Shown: piece after piece, positions 1 to 11,800 of the stretch
How the letters are laid out: each line of letters begins with the position of its first letter
Numbering within the stretch: the stretch's first letter is position 1
NCBI GenBank assembly: GCA_002224055.1
Contig: AZLU01000104.1
Coordinates: 72,501 to 136,500 of the forward strand
Reading direction: 5' to 3'
Origin: Pezizomycotina sp. ARF18
Taxonomy: Eukaryota > Ascomycota
DNA: 64,000 bases
Notes under the pieces: generated by a model
Told to the model about the DNA's origin: nothing
The model's database searches: none
What the model saw: the letters and a program-made list of their open reading frames with translations, nothing else
Made by a program: the position numbers and the translations under genes

Positions 1-3000
1 ACGTCTACGACCAGCTCTCCGACATCTACGACGCCACCTCCCCCTCCAACCCCAACACCCCACCGCCATCCTCCCTCCCTCCAAAGAAGACGAAATAAAC
101 CGCATCCTCGCCGGCCTCAATGCCGCCCAAACGTACCGCCGTCACCACACCCGCAAAAGTAGTCAGATCCTCGCACCCCCCGGCTCAGGCAAGACGAAAA
201 CCCTAACGTCCCGCGTGGCGTACATGCTAGCCTACGGCATCGAACCCTCGAACATCATCGTCGCGACGTTTACGGTTAAAGCGAGCCGGGAGATGAAGGA
301 GAGGATCGCGGGATGCTGGAGGGGTTGGAGAAGAAGCTTGTGCTGGGGACTTTTCATAGCATTGCGAGAGGTATCTGGTGAGGTATAGTGATCTTGCGGG
401 GATCGGGAAGGGTTTGGATTGCGGATACGAATGATACAAATGCTATTATCGGCGTAAGTTGTTGCTTCCTTTCTGCTCCGAAGTAAAATTCGTCAACTCG
501 GAGAGATTAAGAATATGTTGTTAATGGGAATTTATTGTAGCGTCTGATAAAACGGCACAACTTCGACTCGCTGGATGCGTCCGGCGTCCGATCACAAATC
601 TCGAACTTAAAAGCGAAAATGATTTCCACCGCCGACTTCCGCGAAATGTCACCTAAAGAAGGTCCACAGTACGAAACTCGGTAATATACACAGACTACGA
701 AGCCGAGCTCAAAACGTCAAATTTACTAGACTACGACGATCTCCTGTTGCGCTGCGTGGATTTACTCCGCAAACACCCGCGCGTAGTTTCGAACGTCGAA
801 GCCGTGCTCATCGACGAATTCCAGGACTCGAATATCGGCAGTACGACCTCATGTGCCTCCTGGCCCAATCCCGCGGCAACATCACCATCGTGGGCGATCC
901 GATCAGTCGATCTACGGTTTCCGTGCGGCGGAGATTGGCATCTTAAGAAGATGCAGGAGAAGTACGAGGATACGGTGCAGATTTTCTTGGAAGAGAATTA
1001 CAGGTCCAGTGCGTGTATTTGAATGCCGCGATAGAGGTTATCGAGCAGGATACGCACAGGCCAAAGAAGCCGTTATTACCGACGAAGGGTTGGGTGTCAG
1101 CCCGTCCTGAAGAAATTGCCGACGGTGTATGCGGAGGCGCAGTGGATGGCGAAGGAGATCGTAAGAATTGTGCGGTGACGGGACGATTGATATCGCTGAA
1201 CGACGTCGCGATATTAGTCCGCTCGGCGTCGTTGACGAGAGTTATCGAAGCGTGTTGGTGGAGCAGAGGGTTTCGTACAGGATGGTTTGCGGGACGAGGT
1301 TCTTTGACCGGTTGGAGGTGCGAAACGTGTTGGATTATCTGAGGGTGTTGTATTTACCCACGAACAACGACGCTCTCGTGAGATCATCAACGTCCCGCCG
1401 AGGAGGATCGGCGAGGTTACGATAAATCTCTGCTGGAGGAAGCAGCGAACGGAAGAAATCACTTTGGGATCTTATTTGCGGCAAACGCGCAGGGCAAGCT
1501 TACGGCAAGGACGAAGCTTATGAAACCCGCTCAAGACGGACTAGCGAAGCTCGTCAATGTCATTCTTTCATCGAAATGGGTACTAGATAGAGATACCAAG
1601 AGTGTCGAAATGGCCGTGTTTGATCCAGATTCTGACGAAGCAAAGGCCGAACGACACTCATTACGCTCGTCAACAAGGTCCTCAAGAAGCTAGGTTACGA
1701 AGAATACCTAAAACGCATGCACACCAAAGACTTCGACTCCAGGTGGCTAACGTTCAAGAATTGTTGGTACAAGCGGACGAATTCTCAGAGGCGTGGATGA
1801 AGGGCATCTCCGCTTCACAAGAGAACGAACTCCCGACCATCCACGCATCGGTATTGACGAAACGGACGATTTAAGGACTGCACTAGGGAAATTCCTTGCG
1901 AATGTAGCGCTGACTTCGTCGCTGGATTGCACCAGAAGATGGAGAGCGCCGCAGAGCAAGTTACTATCTCTACAATTCACAATGCGAAGGGTCTGGAGTG
2001 GCCGGTCGTCTTCATACCCGGATGCTACGAGGGTTCGATACCGCATTCTCGCGCCGAGGACACGGACGAAGAAAGACGGTTGCTTTACGTTGCTATGACG
2101 CGCGCTAAGAGTCTATTGTACATGTCGTACGCTTGAAGAATAGTAAATCTGGTGTGTATTTTATTCGCATTTTCCCTCTCGTAACAACATTTCGTATTAT
2201 GTGCATGACTAATGTCTCGCAGAGCAAATATCCGTCTCCAACTTCTTAACCCACCAAGGCGTAAAGCGCGTCATCGCAAAACACGGCCCCAAAATAACCC
2301 CGACAATCGTACAATCCCTCGCCGAAATCCTCGCCGCGAATGTCCCACGCTGCAGCAAATCCAATCCGCCATCGAAGCCGCAAACCTCGAAAGCGAAGAA
2401 GACGAGCTATGCTCAAGGACGATTTCAACAAGGGAGACGGCGAGGTAGCTGGTCCGACGACGACATTGACGATAATAATTGGAAACGCCAACGTATGAAC
2501 AACGGCAGCACGTTCCGTAGCGTCGCGTTCAGACCACCTATCCTGGCATTACCACCGGTGGGGGCAAGCATGGGCTTCGTTAGCGCCGGAATCCGCATGC
2601 GCGAGCTCAGCAACGAAGAAAAGAATCGTCCGAAGGATAGCGGTAAAAGTAAAGTCCGGCAAGGGTGCAATGTTCCCCGAAGATCCGGAGAATAAAGCGA
2701 AACCCGGCAGGAAGCCGAAGGATACCGGTTGTCAGGATATTAGAATTTCTTCATTACTAAAACCGAAACGAAGACTATACTACCACCACAACTACCACTA
2801 AACTCGCCGCCAGCAAACCCGTCCAACGCTCCGCAGTCGCAGCAGCAGGAAAACAGCCAATTGACTCCGTCACCGCCGTCAGCAAACCAGATTACATCCT
2901 CCTCTCATCCTCTCCCGATCGCCCGTCGGCGTTTACTACTGCCCGAACGACTACGACGTTAAGCAGCTTGCAGAGTGTGCAGAAGAAAAAACCACCGCTA

Positions 3001-3201
3001 GGAGCAGTAGTAAACCTACATCCCGGTTCATGGCCCGACGACGATGATGTCTGTTAATACCACCACCACGATGGCGTCTCTGGGTCAGACGACGACCATG
3101 GGCAGTTGGATAATGCTGCTGCTTCTGGCTCGGTGCCACAAAAGAGGACGCTGGGGATCAGGAGACAGATGGACGGGTGGAATAATCGGGCTAATAAGTA
3201 A
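1..3201 (+). CDS. SRS2: Srs2-like UvrD/Rep-family DNA helicase (5' end outside window)
   Basis: This is an SF1A DNA helicase of the kind that strips Rad51 filaments and limits recombination in the nucleus. The Walker A motif is APPGSGKTKTL at about 178-210, followed by an ATFTVKASREM block. The Walker B motif IDEFQDSN is near 810-835, then VGDPDQSIYGFRAA (895-935) and LEENYRSS (985-1012). A late motif reads STIHNAKGLEWPVVFIPGC (1970-2025) and VAMTRAK (2092-2112). The tail after 2200 is low in similarity, as in fungal Srs2, and ends with MDGWNNRANK and TAA at 3199-3201. An intron probably lies at about 452-540 and another near 2130-2225. The reading changes frame several times (for example near 312, 365, 680 and 840) although the motifs stay in order, which suggests base-calling indels. 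The start of the gene lies before position 1. The family is certain; the Srs2 assignment within it is likely. Confidence 0.85.
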
Positions 3202-4353
3202 AAAGAGGGGGAAAAAGTTTTACTGGGATAAAATTGTTTTCTATTGCAACAGTAGTTTCTTTTTTTTTTTTTTTTTTTTTTCAAATGTCTATACCTTTCC
3301 TCATTTCAATTGCCTAAACAGCGGTCTCACTTCTTCCAATGTTTTCTTTTATTTTTTCTACGATGGTACATTGGAGCTCTTTTCCATCATTTGCTTGAGG
3401 TGGGTTTAATACATAACGGTTTTTTTTTTTTTTTTTTCGTTTTCTTTATTTATCCTCATATTCCTGCATCTCCCTGGTTTCTATATTACCTGTATTACTA
3501 GTATACCCCTTTTCGGATTTATGTTAAATAGAATTATATATCCATTATAATGGCGTTACGGAAAGATGTTTTTAAAACTATGAGTTTTTTTTTTTTCTCT
3601 ATATATTTTTCTTGAAATTCTTTTTCCTCTATTTCTAATACCGATTTGCTAGCTTTGGTTGGCGAAATGGTCTTGTGGGCTAACTGGGAGACATTTCGCT
3701 CGGAGTCTATTGACATAAAAAGATTTCCTATATTATATGTTTGATAGCTTACTATTTTTTTAAATATATATATTTCACTCAATTTATTTATTTCCGATTT
3801 GACCTCTTTATACTTGGTTTTGCAGTTTCCTGGGAAGAACAATTGAAAATTCTCAGAAAGAAAAGAAAAAAGGACAGATAAAACAGAACGGTGAACGCTA
3901 TCACGAGCTCCAGTGTTTCTACATGCTCAAGGAAACCCCCCGTGTTTTGGATCCCGGAACTTCTATAATACACCGGAAATGAAAATGAGGAGAGCCCTAT
4001 TGCACTTATATAATAAAGCATACTGTTGAGATAAAACGGCGATACGATTGGCGCTTGCTGGCATTATATAAGAATGCGTTGGAGTGGAAAATGAAGTGTT
4101 TCCTTACAGGAAAAAAAGTGTGTGTGCGTGTGTGTGTGTATGTGTGTGCTAACTTCTATTTTATTTATCATACTACTTCGTAGGAAATGCTCTTTTGATG
4201 ATAAAGTCTTTTTATGCAACCATCCCTCGTTGACCTCTACAGTTTTTAAGTACGCTCTCGAGCTGAGAAAAGATCGGGTACCGAATTAACAGTCGTGTCC
4301 TAGTATGAAATTTTATGGTATTGTATGACAGTGGATGAAGAGAAGCGGGCGTT
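3202..4353. other. Intergenic, no gene seen
   Basis: This is the 3' side of both flanking genes, which converge. It holds two long T tracts (22 nt at 3260-3281 and 18 nt at 3420-3437) and a TG microsatellite at 4118-4148. The open frames here are short and low in complexity, and I do not support any of them. Confidence 0.6.
4118..4148. repeat. (TG)n microsatellite
   Basis: Imperfect GT dinucleotide repeat of about 30 bases, broken by a GCG and a TAT unit. Confidence 0.9.
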
Positions 4354-6022
4354 CTAGCTAGTCAATTCGATATTCCCGTTGATTGTCGCAACCTGCCAGC
4401 CCGAGTCAATAAGTGGGTCCATCGCATCGGCAAGAGCAGAACACTGCCGTCTGGTCGTAACGGTCAACGACATTGCTCCAATGGTGATTCCATAATCAGC
4501 CCTTGTTCCGATACTTCTACTTCTTTCCCACGGATATCTCTGCAATACAGCATTACACTACCGCAGACCCTTCGTGAATGTTTGCTATACTTCTAAGGTA
4601 TGGATTTCCAGTGGTACCAATGATTTGCTTGACGGCTTTGTCCATTGTATTTTGGGATATTGTCCAATAAGCCCCAAGAGCAACTCTTTCAGTCCCTTCT
4701 AGCAGCTTGAAGGGTAATCCTTAGATAATCTTACCCGATTTGCTCTGGACGCACGATCCTACGCCCACGAACTCTGAGCTTCTGCCTGTCCGAAACAAAT
4801 GAGTCGATATAGAACTGGGTGTGCTCTTGGACTATTTCCTCGGCTTTTACCAATTCCGAGCTACTGCATTGGAAAAAAAAAAAAACGTTACTAATTTTAA
4901 TATCGGGAAGAGTTTGACCAACGCAAAATCGGCTTTCCGATTCTTTCGACCACGTTCCCAATGTGAGTATGTGAAATCTGGTAACCCTAGTAAAGGCTAT
5001 GTTACCGTCTAGATGCGGGTTCCTTCTCTCGCGAGAACCTTTCGGGCTTATCGTTTCATCGAAGCACAGTGCCATAGAACGACAAGTCGCTCCTTCTCAC
5101 CATTTTGTAGTAGGACAGAACATGTAAATTCCCCTTGCTAGCCTATTAAACAGACGCCCGGTATAATTGACCGCTATCATGATCCCTTGTGTAGTTATAG
5201 TAATCGGGACGTACGGGCGTGGCTTTTGACTGCCGTTTACCACCTTACTTTTTCAAACTCTAACGAGCCGTTGACGTAAAAAAATAGGAAAAGCTCCATC
5301 TCCCGTAATGTACTCTGGCATGAGTTCCAGAAGAGCCAGAAAAACGTCTTCTTCCTGTGATGGGAGCTCAATAACGATAGATCTCCCGATAACAGATATT
5401 GCATTCGCGATCGAAAAATGGCTGAGCCAGAGCTCAGTGATATCCTCGTCCGTTGGAATATATAAAGGACTCTCGGCATTTTCATGAATCTATCGGAGAC
5501 TGTGACACTGGCCCCTTGGCTGGCTCTCCAACTTCTATGAATCGTGGAGCGGCTTGTTCGCTCGTTAGCCATACGACAACTAGGTCCACAATCATGAATG
5601 GACATTTTTTTTTGGTGAGAGTAAGGTTTCGCCTGTCCAGACGAGCAGGAATGGTACGGCCGCTCATATGTCGTCGTGCCGTATTCGCTAAAGACAAAAT
5701 CACCGAGTATCTTGTCGTTCGCGGCGCTTATCCCTTTAAACCTCTGCTCGCTATGATCAAAGAAAGAAAAACTTAGGTCTAGATTGGTTATTTCCATCGG
5801 CTCCTCACTGGTACTTTTCCTATTGACTTCCACAGAGGACTGTGATCTCTCTTTCACATGCCCTTGCTGAAATCCGGCTTCGGCGGAGGCGCTACAGATC
5901 GGGATTTTTGGAACTCTCCCGCCCAACGTCTGCCAGGGTGAACGATATCTTTTGGGCACGGCCGCGGCAAGGGCGTACCTGGACTTGGTGGAACTAGCGA
6001 GGTTTGGGTGGACATCTTTCAA
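4354..6022 (-). CDS. Unrecognised protein-coding locus, reading split over frames
   Basis: I do not recognise this gene. The longest single-frame ORF of the window (261 codons, 6022-5237) lies here, but the best reading seems to alternate frames. The starting part has EEPMEITNLDLSFSFFDHS. The next part reads CPFMIVDLVVVWLTSEQAAP (frame of 5703-5482). After that comes YIPTDEDITELWLSHFSIAN followed by an IELPSQEEDVFLALLELMPE stretch (about 5460-5290). A possible continuation reads PRPYVPITITTQGIMIAVNY (5225-5150), then ELVKAEEIVQEHTQFYIDSF (4860-4790). The acidic and aliphatic composition and the absence of low complexity argue for real coding. No signal peptide or membrane helix is clear. It converges on Srs2. 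Exon structure and both ends are uncertain. Confidence 0.35.
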
Positions 6023-7038
6023 TATGGCTATTCCGGGCTGGGATTTAGGAGAATATATTTCTTGCTATCGAGAGAAAAATAAGAAACACGAAATAGAAAC
6101 TTTTCGGAAGCAGAAAGGGCAGAGAAAAATGTATGCGATTACGCAAAGAAATATCAAAGGTTCGCTAGTAATGTAGGATACGATATTATTGTTACGGAGA
6201 CCTTTTTCGGATTTAAAATGAGCGTTTGCTTTGAGACCACTTACAGTAAAGTAACTTGCTAATTTATTAATAATAATAATGTTTTAAAGTTAACAACTGT
6301 AGGTACAGGCTTTTTTTTTTTTTTTTTTTTTAGTAAGAAAACCCTTCTTTCTTTTTGCCCTTTCTTCCAACTCAGATCAGTCCCCTACTCGGTCCCTAGG
6401 TACAAACAAATTGAAAATGCATCCATCCAATAACTTTCCATCCACGAAAGTTAAAGCAAACTGTTATACCCGAATTGAATTAAATTAAATCATACTATAT
6501 ATAAAGAAAGAAAAGAAAAAAGAAGAATGTTATGAGAGTTCTCTGTTACATTGCTCTGGATATGGGAGTCTAAAAGTTTATTAACCTAACTTACATGTGG
6601 ATGCCAGATATTCCATCCATCTCTCTCCGAGAGCTTAAACTACTATACAATTCCGCTTGAAACGATGGAAGTTGAGTATTTTATTTATTTAGAGACAGCA
6701 AAATGAAGAAGGGTTTCAGGGAAGAGGGGGATATCCGGTGCTTAGGCACTCGTTATACTTATAGAGGGGGGTTAGTAGGTAGAATTACATATTAATTAAA
6801 TATTGGGTATTGCTTGTGCGCGGAAGGCTATTTTCATCCATGGTCAGCATTCAGCGTCTCGCCGTCTAGAGCAAGACCATCCGAACTCCCAGCGCCCTAA
6901 CTCCTCGTTTTAGAGATAAAGTCTGAGCAAGTGAAACGGCGAAGACGGTTCTCTCTTTCTTCCATTTCTTCCTTTCTTTCTTTCTTTTTTCTTTTTTTTT
7001 TCGAAATATTTTAAGGATTTCTTGCGCACCTCCTTAGA
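6023..7038. other. Intergenic between divergent genes
   Basis: This is a shared upstream region for the unrecognised minus-strand locus and the plus-strand caspase-like gene. It contains a 21-nt T tract (6311-6331) and a pyrimidine-rich CTTT stretch at about 6950-7005 just before the caspase-like start. Such stretches are common in fungal promoters and near splice acceptors. No other element is seen. Confidence 0.5.
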
Positions 7039-7693
7039 ATGTCAAACAGGGTCCTCCCCATCTTTTGCGGAGAGCCCGATGACGAGCCTATGTTCTCCGA
7101 TTTCCCGGGGCTTGCCAAATTGTACGCTGCCGAGAATGGTGTACCGTCACGGCGTTGGCCGCTTACGAAATCTTCCTAGCCGCGATAGACGATGTCGTCA
7201 AAATGCGGCTCGACCAACCCCGTGTTCGGGCCGTCAGACAGTCTACTAATACGCGGAACCATTTCCTGGCCGAGGTTCTTCGGCTTAGTCAAACCACAAA
7301 ACCCAAAGCAAGACACCTTGCATTAATATCCTCGGCGACTGCGAGCGGTGCCGCGGGAGACGTCATTACCGTTAACGTTTATGCCCATGGATTCAAGGAT
7401 AGCGGGGATCTGCAGATGCCAGACGGTGGCGTGCTCGTGCTCGACGAAATCCTTGACGCTGTTGTAAAAATGCCCATGGACGTCACCCTCGTCATTCATA
7501 TATGGCGTGTTACGCCGGGATGTGGTCCTTCTGGCGTCTACAGATCCTCGAGTACTCGAGAGACAAATCTGGGCACATTCAGCGTTTCTTCACGGACAGA
7601 GTGCTTATCTCATACGTAGCGCCACTGCAGAATTCCGGTGAGTCCGATATATCTAGCATTTATCGATATCTCCCAAAGCGCCGGGGGAAATAA
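7039..7693 (+). CDS. Caspase-like (C13/C14-type fold) protein
   Basis: The start MSNRVLPIFCGEPDDEPMFS is at 7039. A helical stretch follows (AAYEIFLAAIDDVVKMRL, about 7158-7210), then a strand-rich part with GDVITVNVYAHG (7350-7391) and a CYAG at 7508-7519 that follows VTLVIHI. A His in a hydrophobic strand, followed about 40 residues later by Cys-Tyr-x-Gly after a second hydrophobic strand, is the His/Cys dyad layout of caspase-fold peptidases (metacaspases, legumain-like and gingipain-like clans). I infer that fold; I cannot assign the family, substrate or localisation. His and Cys lie in different frames because of an indel near 7497-7502, and another indel lies near 7145. The 3' end is uncertain: the frame closes at 7693, but a GGTGAGT donor at about 7635-7641 could lead to more exons downstream. 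Confidence 0.5.
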
Positions 7694-8730
7694 ATATAGT
7701 TGTGCAAAAGAAAGTTGGAAGAAAATTGTGAAATTAAAAGCCCGCGTGTGCTTACGCGGTCTTGCTGACCAACCTTCGACCGTACCTTCGAGCTGCGCTC
7801 AATTCACTTCCGCTTTAGTTGACTCGTTGAGGCAGACATGAACCCAGACAGAGCATAGCGACCGCGTTTTCACTTTCATGACGCGCATGCGACCCCAGGA
7901 TGCGTTTTCTACTTTAAGCTACCTCGCGCCCTCTGCAGGCTAGAATGTTCCGTTTAGAGTTGTTATGGGGCTTGCATATGCCGGTTTGACAGTTCCTCAA
8001 GTAATCGTCTCCCACGCGGTGTCCACGCGTCCTCGTTTGCAAGCTGGTCACCGGACGACCACGCCGCACGCCGCACGCCGCCGGCCTACGGAGTAGTTCA
8101 GGAGGCCATAACTAAAGACCTGCCGTATAATTTCAGCGAAGCTTCAATACATAGCATAGGATATCGTCCAAATACCTGCAGGGGAGGTTCTCCGAGTCGA
8201 GGGTGAATATACTAGCAGGGCTTCTGAGGAGGCGCCGTCTGCTACGGTTTATGATCGTAGCTATCGCGCAGGAAAGCTATAGGAGAGGCGTGTTACCAGA
8301 TTAAAGCGTTCTTATTTGAAATCACGGTGGTGTGGATTGGGAAAGACTTCCCCAAAAGGTAAAAATAAATTTCGATCTGCTTGGTCACCATGGCCAGCTG
8401 CCGGATGTGGTCGAACTAGAAACATTCCATGGTACTAGGACATTTGTTTGCGAGTACCCCCGCCGGTGGTTAGCTTATCGGTCTCCTTCAACCATTCTCT
8501 GTCCCCGACCGTGTGCGAATTAGGATCTCTCTCGAACTTGCCCAAGATTGTGGCTTCCTCTTTAACCATGGCGAAGGTCCGCAGTACCGGTATCGACCGT
8601 GGCGGCAGTCGACGAAACCGGACCAGCATCCGTCTGCGCAGCTGCGACCTGACCCTCCATGTTCGATTGCCAACTGCCCGCAAACCTTCAGCAATTTACG
8701 CAGTAGAACGCCAAGGATGCAAATCTAGAA
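7694..8730 (+). other. Possible 3' continuation of the caspase-like gene
   Basis: The GC-rich composition stays coding-like to about 8700, in contrast to the AT-rich DNA after it. Short open stretches on the plus strand include PQVIVSHAVSTRPRLQAGH (about 7993-8050) and DWERLPQKVKINFDLLGHHG (8335-8394). They do not connect in one frame and I recognise no domain. They could be downstream exons of the caspase-like gene with base errors, a separate gene, or chance. Confidence 0.2.
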
Positions 8731-8764
8731 TGTCACTTGGTCCTTTAATATTTAACATTAGCCA

Positions 8765-8814
8765 TTATTTTTATTTTATTTTATTTTATTTTATTTTATT
8801 TTATTTTATTTTAT
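8765..8814. repeat. (TTTTA)n microsatellite
   Basis: Nine or so near-perfect TTTTA units. It lies at the border between GC-richer sequence and the AT-rich gene-poor stretch. Confidence 0.95.
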
Positions 8815-11800
8815 GAAGAAGCCTTAGCGCCATGCTTGAAAGTTCGACGACGGTAATCAGCACTTCGTTTCGTAACCACCGTTCTCTCTTTTCTCCTCTC
8901 CTCGCTTTACAAACTATCACCAGAAATAAATGCTCTTCCTATTCCTTTTGCTATTTCTTTGGAATTATTGCAATTCAATTTGATTGGATTGTTCTTTGAG
9001 TTATTTTCATAGGGTTCAGCGGATGGGAAATATTTAAACTATCCAAGACAGCGTTCCACAGTGGATACGCAAGGTGTAAGGAGAAAAACAACTCTTTTTT
9101 CAATTTCACCCATCACTGCCTAACATCACACATACGTTAGCGAACACGAAAAGCAAACTCAAGCGATTAGATATACATTTGCACAAGAGCGCTTCCGTCC
9201 CTGAGGTGAATTCACCGGCGCTGCAAGTCCCGGTTGCACACATAGATACATCATAGCAACCACTTCTAGTCTATATGTAAGTTTCTGATTATGAAGAGGA
9301 TAAAAAGGAGAGAAAATCTCACCTACGGTAACCTCAGCATACTGCACTGATATATATATATATATCCTCGCACGAGGAAAGAACTCGTCTTTTTAGTTTG
9401 AAGAACGAGATGCAGGGAAAAATGTTTCCCTATCGTTGGCTAAAGTGTCACTTTATAAACTTCAACCTGCGGGGCGTCAGAGGTAGATCATCCTCTAGAA
9501 ACCATTGTCGCGTGCACCCCAGCTAATGCGTAGTCGACGCTCTATTTTTAAGAGTTTTTCAGTCCAAATAGGCCCATAACGCGAGGATAAGGATGCGTAA
9601 GGGCAGAGATTAAACAGGATGTTAGTTGCACCGTCTTAGCGGTTTCTGCTCACGAATGATCACGCGATAAGGAATACAATTAATTATAAAATGGAACAGC
9701 AAGTAAATCATATCGTGAACTAAGTCAAATACATGAGTTCTTTAAAAATATCACTGTAGAGTACTATCCTTTAATGTTGAGCTTTCGTAGCTGTTCTAGT
9801 GACTACTTCTTTAGTGTCACACTAAATATATTTACTAGTCTCTGAGAGAATGACATAATCTTAAGAAATTTATCACTATTATCCTACTCTTCCAATTCAA
9901 CTTCTGCTTCTTGTCCAATAGCTCCCGGATCAGTCCCTCTAAATCCCTTTTTATGATCTACCAGCCGATGTTTGCAATGGAATAAACGCCGTTGATGCCG
10001 TCTACGGTATTGACTTCCTATCATACCTCTGGTTTTCCTACCGCGAAAAATAAGTGCTTATCAACCTTGGCGAACGCGCTCCGCTCGTATCTATGAATTC
10101 TGGGAATCCGTGTAGTGACTACGGCTGTCTCTTCCCTGAGATGCATTATGTTAGAGCACTGGGGAAAATGGGTGTAGAATGGTGTGTATTGAGTTGGTTC
10201 CCTTGTCTAGCTACCTGAAGGGGGAACGGTGTCCCTTATATACATGGTGGTCTAACACATTAAGGAATTATGCATCACGAACTGCAACGAAACAGACACA
10301 AAAAGTAATTGCACTTGTAAACGGGGAATTAGCGGAACTATTCTAAATTCTTGTGCGCTCCTGGTAATTCCGCTTACTACTCATCGATTACGAGGTAGCA
10401 AGTTGAAACCCCTTTTATGGTAGCTTTCCTCTCAACGGGGACGAATTTCGTCTACTATTAGCTTCACGCGTTTCTACGTTACTATTTTTCTCTAATTAAG
10501 GGTCTGGAGCTGAGACTAGATTTGTGGACAGTTTTTTGTCGGAGGTGGCGGTTATACTGGCCCTCGTGACTCTGTCCTTCGTGTTAAGATATGTACCCAG
10601 TTTCGACCCTGTCAATGCCTCGCGCTCTGGCCAAGGGTTTAGTAAAACTGCGTATGAGATGATACCGCCTCAAGCTACCGCGCAAGGGTCGTGCTAGAAT
10701 AAATATTTCGCGCACTCTCTGTAGTGCTGTGTAGAGGGCGCAGCGCTGAGTAACAAGTGGTTTTGTGAAAGCAAAATTTATATCATAAGTCTTCCCTCCA
10801 TGAGCTAAACGTTCATATATACCGTGTATCTTCCCAGTCATTGCCCGCTACAAATATCGGGTGCTTTGATTTCTTCCCTTCGGTGATTACAATATACTGT
10901 CCACACACTATCATCCCTTGTGGCAAATAAGAGTAATTTGGCTATGTACTTACCCGCATACTGCAGGATTCATAGGACGCTGTGATGCAACGTTGTATTC
11001 TCGATCCTCTCAAGGTATGGTGGTACCTTCTTTCCAAACGATCTGATGAATGACCGCGGCTAGGCTGGATTAACGATATTATTCGGAGTTGTTCTATGTT
11101 ATCGTTGAGCTTTAAAATTAATTCTTCGTTTTTTTTATTTGCATTGGTTTACGCTCAATTATGATGAGAAGCTTCGGGTTTTTGAGATTCGTAAATCGTG
11201 GGGAGAGAAATAGTCTCAAAGAAACTTTCTCTATTCTATGCCTTCTAGTGTGTTACCCCATATGGGACGTCGAGACCTTTTGAAAAGCCATACGACGTGC
11301 ATGAGCGCTCGGATTGCTACTCAAGCAGGAAGTCTACGGAGCATCTGGAAGGTCTTTCTCATTTATTCCGGGATGTAGTCTCGCGAGGATTTCTTATTAG
11401 AATATGTGGGGGAGAACTGATTGGATTGAAGAGTTAGTCATAGTCCAAGGCTGAATACATTCTCTGCACAGGATAGTGTACGTAGGTTATCGTGCTAAAT
11501 GTCTTTCTACAATTAGCTCCGGGGCTTCACAAGCTTTATGCATCCAAGTGACCTCGTAGAGACATCGTACGTGAACTACCTATGATACCAATAAATGTTC
11601 GTGTGTCCCTCGTCGGGTTTGGGAATTTCCATTTTTATAGGGCCTGCATTAGTAAGACCTCTTGCTGAGGGCTTAATGGTCATCACCGGGTCATACGCCG
11701 AAGGTATATCCAGGCTTGTAGCATTCCAATTTCTTTTACTATCGGTGATTCGCACTATTAGATCTTTGAGCTGTATGGCTAATCCTCTATTCCATCGGTA

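Noticed and set aside
3044-3409. 121-codon plus-strand frame
   Set aside because: It begins inside the Srs2 tail in another frame and runs through a T22 tract.
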